Made by a program: the position numbers and the translations under genes. Positions 38,771 through 44,743 of a DNA stretch of 64,000 nucleotides are shown here, piece after piece. Source of the stretch: Noviherbaspirillum sp. UKPF54 (GTDB lineage Bacteria; Pseudomonadota; Gammaproteobacteria; Burkholderiales; Burkholderiaceae_D). Positions within the stretch are counted from its first letter, which is position 1; the number at the start of each line of letters is the position of its first letter. Location of the stretch: assembly GCF_007874125.1 (NCBI RefSeq), contig NZ_CP040128.1, positions 1,364,001 to 1,428,000 of the forward strand, given 5' to 3'. The notes under the pieces were generated by a model. The model saw only the letters and a list, made by a program, of their open reading frames with translations. It ran no database searches and was not told where the DNA came from.

Positions 38771-39817
38771 ATGACCGACGCCTTGTATCCCTGGCAAAGC
38801 ACGCCATGGCAGCAACTTCAGCAGTTGAAGCAGCGGCTGCCGCATGCCATCCTGTTCCACGGCCCGGAAGGCATCGGAAAGACGGCGTTCGCCGAACGCT
38901 TCGCGCAATCCTTGCTATGCCAGTCGCCAGATGCGCTCGGCCATGCCTGCGGCGCCTGCGATTCCTGCGGCTGGTTCGCCCAGTACAACCACCCCGATTA
39001 TCGCCGCGTGCGCCCCGAGGCGCTGGAGGATGAGGCCAGCGAGGCCGAAGACGGCGCCGAGGCGGGCGAGGGTAAAAAATCCGGCAAGGCGAGCAAGACG
39101 CCATCCAAGGAAATCAAGATCGACCAGATTCGCGCGCTGGCCGATTTCATGAACATTTCGACCCACCGCCAGGGCATGCGGGTGGTCCTGCTGTATCCGG
39201 CCGAAGCGCTCAATACGGCGGCGGCCAATGCCTTGCTCAAGACCCTGGAAGAGCCGCCGCCGCACACCATGTTCCTGCTGGTGTCGAATAGTCTGGAGCG
39301 CCTGTTGCCGACCATTCTGTCGCGTTGCCGCAAATTCGCGCTCGCCATGCCCTCGGCCGAACAGGCGCTGGCCTGGTTGAGCGAGCAGGGCGTCAAGGAT
39401 GGCGATGTCTGGCTGGCCGAGCAGGGCGGCGCGCCGCTTGCCGCGCATGCCGCCGCGGAGTCGGGCTCGCGCGAAACGATGGATGAGTTCCTGCAACTGC
39501 TGGTCAGGCCGGGCGTCGATGGCGCGCTGAGGGGCGCGGAGCGGCTGCAGAAAGTGCCGGTGACCGAGCTGGTCGCATGGCTGCAGCGCTGGTTGTACGA
39601 CGTGTTTTCGCTCAAACTTTCCGGCAGAATCCGGTATTATCCGCGCTACCAGAAGGAACTGGCGACCTTGGCTGGGCAGGCCGACGTTTCCCGGCTGCTG
39701 GGGGCGCTGAAATCCCTGAACGAGCGCCGCGCGATCGCCGAGCACCCGTTGTCGGCGCGGTTGTTTATTGAAGACATGCTGCTCAGTTATTCCACTCTTT
39801 TTGCCGCGCGAGCGTGA
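38771..39817 (+). CDS. holB: DNA polymerase III subunit delta prime
   Basis: HolB is a clamp-loader subunit. The 348-residue AAA+ protein has GPEGIGKT (31-38) and the SRC motif in LPTILSRCRKF. Four cysteines (50, 60, 63, 66) form the zinc module CQSPDALGHACGACDSC. An insertion rich in Glu, Ala and Lys (about residues 80-110) precedes the sensor region; this low-complexity loop is longer than in E. coli. It starts 13 nt after tmk. Confidence 0.95.
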   Translation: MTDALYPWQSTPWQQLQQLKQRLPHAILFHGPEGIGKTAFAERFAQSLLCQSPDALGHACGACDSCGWFAQYNHPDYRRVRPEALEDEASEAEDGAEAGEGKKSGKASKTPSKEIKIDQIRALADFMNISTHRQGMRVVLLYPAEALNTAAANALLKTLEEPPPHTMFLLVSNSLERLLPTILSRCRKFALAMPSAEQALAWLSEQGVKDGDVWLAEQGGAPLAAHAAAESGSRETMDEFLQLLVRPGVDGALRGAERLQKVPVTELVAWLQRWLYDVFSLKLSGRIRYYPRYQKELATLAGQADVSRLLGALKSLNERRAIAEHPLSARLFIEDMLLSYSTLFAARA

Positions 39818-39827
39818 AAGGACAGTC

Positions 39828-40220
39828 ATGGCCGAACCCACAGCGAATCCCGCAGCCGCCTCCGGCGCCAGCTCGGCGGTGGCCCGTCCTTCGGTGCTGT
39901 CGCTGCCGATCAAGGAAAAGGCGGCCCTGTATGCGGCTTACATGCCCTTCCTGACCAACGGCGGTATTTTTGTTCCGACTAACAAGCGCTACAAGATCGG
40001 CGATGAAATCTACCTGATCTTGACGCTGATGGACGATCCGACCAAGTATCCGATCGCCGGCAAGATCGCCTGGGTCACGCCGCCGGGCGCCAACAACAAC
40101 AAGGCGCAGGGCGTCGGCGTCCAGTTCTCCGCCGACGAGAGCGGCCAGCGCGTCAAGGCGCGCATCGAGGAACTGCTCGGTGCGGCCCTGCGCTCGTCGC
40201 GCGCCACGCATACTCTCTAG
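39828..40220 (+). CDS. pilZ: Atypical PilZ domain protein
   Basis: A 130-residue protein with the PilZ core YMPFLTNGGIFVPTNKRYKIGDEIYL and GKIAWVTPPG, ending QGVGVQFSADES. The N-terminal arginine motif (RxxxR) needed for c-di-GMP binding is absent, as in the founding PilZ of type IV pilus biogenesis. An Ala/Pro/Ser-rich N-terminal tail of about 25 residues precedes it. It sits in the conserved holB-pilZ-tatD order. Confidence 0.92.
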   Translation: MAEPTANPAAASGASSAVARPSVLSLPIKEKAALYAAYMPFLTNGGIFVPTNKRYKIGDEIYLILTLMDDPTKYPIAGKIAWVTPPGANNNKAQGVGVQFSADESGQRVKARIEELLGAALRSSRATHTL

Positions 40221-40318
40221 CTGCACATGGCGGCATAGAGCGCGACCTGGTTATCGTCGGCAAGCGCGTAGCCTGACCGAAACATCGCTCGTCGCGCGCC
40301 CGAAGTCCCGTGCCGTCG

Positions 40319-40324
40319 TAAAAT
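40319..40324 (+). promoter_or_regulatory. -10 box predicting a leaderless tatD transcript
   Basis: TAAAAT lies so close to the tatD ATG (40332) that the predicted start of transcription, 7 nt after the box, coincides with the start codon. No separate Shine-Dalgarno sequence fits between them. Confidence 0.45.
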
Positions 40325-40331
40325 AGGCGGC

Positions 40332-41111
40332 ATGTTTATCGATTCTCATTGTCACATTGACTTCCCCGAGCTGGCGGCTCGCCTGCCGGAAATTTTCAAC
40401 AAGATGGCCGACAACCAGGTCAGCCATGCGCTGTGCGTATCGGTCGACTTGCCCGATTTCCCGCGCGTGCTCGAGCTGGCGGAAAAATATCCGAACATCT
40501 ACGCATCCGTCGGCGTCCATCCCGACTATGAGGAAACGCCGGAGCCGACCGTCGACGAACTGGTCCGCCTGTCGCAGCATCCGAAGATCGTCGCGATCGG
40601 CGAAACCGGCCTCGACTACTACCGGCTCGAAGGCGACCTGGAATGGCAGCGCGAGCGCTTTCGCAACCATATCCGCGCTTCCCGCGAAACCGGCAAGCCG
40701 CTGATCATCCATACCCGTTCGGCGTCGGAAGACACCATCCGCATCATGCGTGAAGAGGGCGCGGGCCCCGATGCGGGCGGCGCCGGAGGCGTGATGCATT
40801 GCTTTACCGAGTCGCTCGCGGTGGCCGAGGCGGCGATGGAGATGGGCTTTTATATCTCGTTTTCCGGCATCGTCACCTTCAAGAACGCGAAGGAATTGCA
40901 TGAAGTGGCGCGTGCCGTGCCGCTGGAGCGGATGCTGATCGAAACCGATTCACCCTACCTGGCGCCGGTGCCGTTCCGGGGAAAAATGAATGAGCCGGGT
41001 TTGGTGCGGCATGTGGCAGAGTTCCTGGCGACGCTGAAACAGGTTCCGCTCGAACAGGTAGCACGGCAGACGACGGACAATTTTTTTAACCTGTTCAAGA
41101 TAGCGCGCTGA
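40332..41111 (+). CDS. tatD: TatD family metal-dependent hydrolase
   Basis: A 259-residue TIM-barrel metallohydrolase of the TatD/YcfH group (3'-5' deoxyribonuclease activity in characterised members). Metal ligands are visible in DSHCHIDF (His6, His8), GETGLDYY (Glu), IIHTRSA, VMHCFTE and ETDSPYLAPVPFRGK (Asp). It ends the mltG-tmk-holB-pilZ-tatD cluster and may have its own leaderless promoter. Confidence 0.95.
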   Translation: MFIDSHCHIDFPELAARLPEIFNKMADNQVSHALCVSVDLPDFPRVLELAEKYPNIYASVGVHPDYEETPEPTVDELVRLSQHPKIVAIGETGLDYYRLEGDLEWQRERFRNHIRASRETGKPLIIHTRSASEDTIRIMREEGAGPDAGGAGGVMHCFTESLAVAEAAMEMGFYISFSGIVTFKNAKELHEVARAVPLERMLIETDSPYLAPVPFRGKMNEPGLVRHVAEFLATLKQVPLEQVARQTTDNFFNLFKIAR

Positions 41112-41116
41112 ACGGT

Positions 41117-41791
41117 ATGGTCGACGCTTTTCAAGGAAACAGGCATCGGCGCACCGTGCTGGGTGCGGCGATGCTGGCATGTCTGCCCTGGTTGGCATTT
41201 GCCGGCGCCTACGATGATTTTTTCCTGGCGGTCAGGAATAACCGCGAGCAGGCGGTCAAATCGCTCCTGGCGCGCGGCCTCGACCCCAATCTGATCGAAC
41301 CCGAGCGCAATGACACCGGCCTGATTCTGGCGTTGCGGGAAGAGTCGATGAAGGTATTCGAGGTGTTGCTGGACGCCGAAGGAATCGACATCGAAGCCAA
41401 GTCGCGCAATGGCGACAACGCGCTGATGATTGCCTGCTACAAGGGAAACAAGCCGGCGGTCGAAGCCCTTCTGACCAAAGGGGCCGAGGTCAACCGGCCG
41501 GGCTGGACGCCGCTGCATTATGCCGCCGCCAGCGGCAGCGACGAGATCGTGCGGCTATTGCTCGACAAATCCGCCTATATCGACGCCGAATCGCCCAACA
41601 AAACTACGCCGATCATGATGGCGGCGCGCGAAGGGCATATTTACACCGTGAAGCTGCTGCTCGACGAGGGCGCGGACGCATCCCTGAAAAACGAACTGGG
41701 CTTGACTGCAATCGACTTTGCACGGAACCATGGGCACTTGGATATCGTGGAGGGGCTGACGTATCGCCTGAAAAAGGCGGGCAAGCTCTGA
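41117..41791 (+). CDS. Exported ankyrin-repeat protein
   Basis: A 224-residue protein with a signal peptide (TVLGAAMLACLPWLAFAGA) and about five ankyrin repeats, e.g. GWTPLHYAAASGSDEIVRLL and TTPIMMAAREGHIYTVKLLL. It is expected in the periplasm as a protein-binding scaffold. It starts 5 nt after tatD, so it is probably cotranscribed; similar exported ankyrin proteins follow tatD in related genomes by my recollection. The partner is unknown. Confidence 0.9.
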   Translation: MVDAFQGNRHRRTVLGAAMLACLPWLAFAGAYDDFFLAVRNNREQAVKSLLARGLDPNLIEPERNDTGLILALREESMKVFEVLLDAEGIDIEAKSRNGDNALMIACYKGNKPAVEALLTKGAEVNRPGWTPLHYAAASGSDEIVRLLLDKSAYIDAESPNKTTPIMMAAREGHIYTVKLLLDEGADASLKNELGLTAIDFARNHGHLDIVEGLTYRLKKAGKL

Positions 41792-41823
41792 TGCCGTCAT
41801 AGACGCCGTGCCACCGAAGCTGA

Positions 41824-42252
41824 TTAGTCCAGGCCGATCCGGTCGCCCCATACGCCGAAGCGCACGCTGCTGCTCGTATCCATGAAGTGCAACTTGACTT
41901 TGGCGATATCGGCCGCGACATCGGAAGGGAACCCCTGACGGCCACCACGGCGGTCGATCATCAATTCATCCAGATAGCGCTCGCATTGCAACGGGCGTTT
42001 CCAAATTTCGGCAAGCCGGTTTGCAATACGCGGAAACTGGAGGGCAAGTGCCGTAGGGCGGGTATCTTTCGGCAACGTCGCCAGCCATTGGAAGGCTTGC
42101 TTGGCCAAGTCCTGATCGACGTCATGCGGGGGCTTGCGCCTGGTTTCCCAGGATGTCGTTACCTGAGGCAGGATACGAACCGGCTCACCGCTATTCTGCA
42201 GAGCCGTTTTCGCTTCTTCGATCGATATCTTTGTAAAAGGAATGTGATCCAT
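41824..42252 (-). CDS. Uncharacterised protein
   Basis: A 142-residue cytoplasmic protein starting MDHIPFTKISIEEAKTALQN. It contains EPVRILPQVTTSWETRRKPP, a helical middle (LAKQAFQWLATLPKDTRPTA; RIANRLAEIWKRPLQCERYL) and a C-terminal DRRGGRQGFPSDVAADIAKV. No recognised domain or catalytic motif. The ATG at 42252 is preferred (GGAG about 10 nt upstream); a longer frame from 42309 is possible. It lies at the edge of the type VI locus and ends 33 nt from the convergent ankyrin gene. Confidence 0.7.
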   Translation of the reverse strand: MDHIPFTKISIEEAKTALQNSGEPVRILPQVTTSWETRRKPPHDVDQDLAKQAFQWLATLPKDTRPTALALQFPRIANRLAEIWKRPLQCERYLDELMIDRRGGRQGFPSDVAADIAKVKLHFMDTSSSVRFGVWGDRIGLD

Positions 42253-42363
42253 ATTCCAGGCTCCAGGCATAAACAGACCAAACGGCAACCTTGTCTGTTC
42301 CCTGTGCATGGACCGCTCAGGAATGGACGGCTTGCCGATCGAATACAGGAGTGAAGCTGAACG

Positions 42364-42492
42364 CGCGTCGCAACGTTGTAACTTTTCTGATTGTCAATTT
42401 TCGCGATATTAGCATCGTTTCAATTTATTGCTTAATTTGTAATACAAATTGATTGCTTATTTAGTATTGCAAATTTTCTATGCTGCGACGCG
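42364..42492. repeat. 9-bp inverted repeats bounding an AT-rich segment
   Basis: CGCGTCGCA (42364-42372) and its exact reverse complement TGCGACGCG (42484-42492) enclose 111 nt of AT-rich DNA. This could be a relic of a small non-autonomous element or chance; no target-site duplication was recognised. Confidence 0.4.
42427..42459. repeat. Palindrome flanked by direct repeats
   Basis: AATTTGT-AAT-ACAAATT (42434-42450) is a perfect 7-bp inverted repeat with a 3-nt centre. On each side stands a copy of ATTGCTTA (42427-42434 and 42452-42459). The arrangement resembles a protein-binding site. Confidence 0.45.
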
Positions 42493-42563
42493 GGATTGAA
42501 ATGTGCTTATCGAAGCCTGGCTCGTTAATTGTCCAGCACTGGAACGGTAGCAGCCCAATATGC

Positions 42564-43118
42564 TTATTTAGGCAGGGGCACATCTTCGGCAAACGGTATG
42601 GCGTCTTCCAGACCTAATCCCGCTCCCGCATGTGGAGGTTCGATGGCTTTCCAAAGCCTTTCACCGGTTGCTGGCGGTAGCATCTTGCCGTTTTCGTAGA
42701 CGAACTTCACATTGTTTTTAAGAGCGATCACACTGCGTGTCTTGCCCCAGGAGGCCCAGTGAAATTCGTTGCACGCCTTTTTCACGCCGAAGGCAATGAC
42801 CGTTACCGGCTTCCTCGAAAGGTCGATCAAGTATAGGCGATCTGGGCAGCCTGTTTCCCAGGTAGGGTGACCGGCGAAGACCCAATAAGTACGCGTCTTC
42901 TCGACTGCCAAATCTGCTGACAATTTTTTGTCTTCTAGTAATCGCTTTTCGTCGAGTGAGATCCATTGACGCGTTGTGGCCCCCTTCGAGTCGGTACACT
43001 CTGTTGCAGTTATTCGACCATATGGCGTTTTGATTCCTCTTTCGCTCTCACAAGTGTCCTTGGCGGCGCAACCAGTGATTTGCAACAGCAGTAGAATCGG
43101 TAAAAAGATGTGCTTCAC
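42564..43118 (-). CDS. Putative T6SS immunity lipoprotein
   Basis: A 184-residue lipoprotein: MKHIFLPILLLLQITGC is a signal peptide with lipobox ITGC (lipidated Cys17), so the mature protein faces the periplasm. The mature part has several cysteines (contexts DTCESE, ATECTD, TGCPDRLY, KKACNEF) that may form disulphides, and an aromatic stretch TYWVFAGHPTWE. No known family is recognised. Its ATG overlaps the stop of the upstream effector gene by 4 nt. Position, compartment and coupling fit protection against a peptidoglycan-targeting effector; this role is inferred. GC content is visibly lower than that of the tss genes. Confidence 0.7.
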   Translation of the reverse strand: MKHIFLPILLLLQITGCAAKDTCESERGIKTPYGRITATECTDSKGATTRQWISLDEKRLLEDKKLSADLAVEKTRTYWVFAGHPTWETGCPDRLYLIDLSRKPVTVIAFGVKKACNEFHWASWGKTRSVIALKNNVKFVYENGKMLPPATGERLWKAIEPPHAGAGLGLEDAIPFAEDVPLPK

Positions 43119-44743
43119 AATTTTTCTCCTCCGATATAGGACATTAATTTTGATAATGTTTTTGCCGAAACGGGTTCGGAACAGAAGTATTTATCTGCAG
43201 CGCTAAACTGCATATCGATATAGTGGCCTAACCAATTTCGATAGGCGATTTCCACGTCTCCATCGGCCCGGTCAATCAACTCCTGTGCTAAAGCTCTTCC
43301 GTCTTTTCCCAATTGTGTCGCAAACTTCTTGCGCAACCCCTCGATGCCACCTTTGCCTCTAGCGAGAGTATTACGAATAAACAGCGGTCCCGCCCCTTCG
43401 CCTTCGTGGTGCATCAGGTACATGAGCTTTGCCCGGTCCATGTCGTTTAGGCTCGCCAGCTTAAAGCCTTGGCTCGCGAGTAGTTTTAGATTTGCATTGC
43501 CATAGTCAGCAGCCGCATTGATCGACCACGTCGGGTCCATGCGCATCGCAAGGCATTTCTTGACGTTGTCGTCATTGCGGCATTTTAAATAGGGATCTGT
43601 GGTGGTTTTGCCATTCGCAAGCACAAATACACAGCGCGGCCTGCCCTTGGCATCGACTTCTTTGCGCACCCATCCGTTGGCGACACTCCGATCATGAATG
43701 TACAGCCCAGGCTTCAATACGTGTCCCAGCCATGTGCTCGCCAGGAATTGAGTAAGGCCTGCCGCGCCGCTTTGCGCGTTGCCGGCGTTGGCGTTCCAAA
43801 GTTCGCGAATGGTGGTGGTAAGCGGCTTGCCATTCTTGTCTTTGAGTTGCTCACCATTCGGTCCCAGCTTCGGGATATGTTCAGTGACTTTACCTGCTTC
43901 GCAATCCATCAACGCGCACAATGCCTGAGGTATCAGGCCTAAGCGTTTTGAAGCGTCGAGAATCGCCTGCCGGTAAATATTATTGCGACCTAATCTCAGC
44001 CTGTCTTTGTTGGGGCATTCCGGCCCGACAAGTACGGTCACTGGTTGACCTGCTTTGCTCAGCGTACTCGAAATCACGGGTGTCGTCGGTGTAGATGCCG
44101 GGCGTTGCTCGTCCACGTGGAGGCTACTGGTCAGCCAATTCCACGCTTGTTGCACTGTGCCGTTTGCGTTCCACCATGGCGAGTCGGTGTCTACATGGCC
44201 GGGTTGTGTCGCTGGCGGTTTTACTGCCTTTGGTTGGGCAAGCGTCAACGGGCTGGGCTTGGGCGGCAGGGATTGCTGGTGCGGGCGCAAGGGAAGATCG
44301 GCTTTGACCTTGGGGCTGCGAATGATGACAGCATCATTGCATTGCGCAAGGTCGATGGAGCAAACCGGCTGGCGTTTTCCCTTGGAGTCTTTTACCTCAA
44401 CCTGCGCGTGCCCGCTCGCCTTTGCCGGCACCGGCAGAGTGATTGCTCCTTGGGCGGTCGATGTCGCCGTGCACACGTGCCCCGAAGGCAGCGTAACAAA
44501 TAATTCCAGTCCGGCGATAGACATGTCCAGCCCGTCGCGAAAGATCAGCGACACATAATTCACATCATTATCAACTTGTGATGGACGTTCAATCGCTGGA
44601 GCCGCGGCTTCTGGCAGATCTGACGATTGCGCCGTTGGCATCGCCTCGACCAGAGGTGCTGGCCGCTGGTCCTGATTAATTGCTTCGGCTGCGGCTGGCG
44701 AGGGACTCAGTTCGGTTTCAACGAGCGTACTTTCAGAATTCAT
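43115..44743 (-). CDS. Putative T6SS effector with lysozyme-like peptidoglycan hydrolase domain
   Basis: A 542-residue protein without a signal peptide. Residues 1-60 are Ser/Pro/Glu-rich. Residues about 61-145 form a beta-rich domain (VNYVSLIFRDGLDMSIAGLE) that resembles a transthyretin/Ig-like adaptor. A Pro-rich linker runs to about 185. The C-terminal half is lysozyme-like: candidate catalytic Glu282 in CALMDCEAGK, GAAGLTQFLASTW (327-338) as in lytic transglycosylases, and LMHHEGEG (443-450). The gene lies directly behind vgrG with a 4-nt overlap and ahead of a lipoprotein gene with another 4-nt overlap. Peptidoglycan cleavage is inferred, not shown. Confidence 0.78.
   Translation of the reverse strand: MNSESTLVETELSPSPAAAEAINQDQRPAPLVEAMPTAQSSDLPEAAAPAIERPSQVDNDVNYVSLIFRDGLDMSIAGLELFVTLPSGHVCTATSTAQGAITLPVPAKASGHAQVEVKDSKGKRQPVCSIDLAQCNDAVIIRSPKVKADLPLRPHQQSLPPKPSPLTLAQPKAVKPPATQPGHVDTDSPWWNANGTVQQAWNWLTSSLHVDEQRPASTPTTPVISSTLSKAGQPVTVLVGPECPNKDRLRLGRNNIYRQAILDASKRLGLIPQALCALMDCEAGKVTEHIPKLGPNGEQLKDKNGKPLTTTIRELWNANAGNAQSGAAGLTQFLASTWLGHVLKPGLYIHDRSVANGWVRKEVDAKGRPRCVFVLANGKTTTDPYLKCRNDDNVKKCLAMRMDPTWSINAAADYGNANLKLLASQGFKLASLNDMDRAKLMYLMHHEGEGAGPLFIRNTLARGKGGIEGLRKKFATQLGKDGRALAQELIDRADGDVEIAYRNWLGHYIDMQFSAADKYFCSEPVSAKTLSKLMSYIGGEKL

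Larger units (their letters stand above)
42253..42563. other. AT-rich gene-free stretch at the T6SS edge
   Basis: A 311-nt stretch without a gene, much richer in A+T than the surrounding DNA. It holds a pair of 9-bp inverted repeats and a palindrome with flanking direct repeats (listed separately). It lies upstream of the minus-strand uncharacterised gene and downstream of the immunity gene, so part of it may be the promoter of the former. No terminator is evident for the immunity gene. Confidence 0.6.

Noticed and set aside
41117..42252. The ankyrin protein and the 142-residue protein as a further effector-immunity pair
   Set aside because: They are convergent rather than coupled, and the ankyrin gene belongs to the tatD transcript; nothing links them to VgrG.
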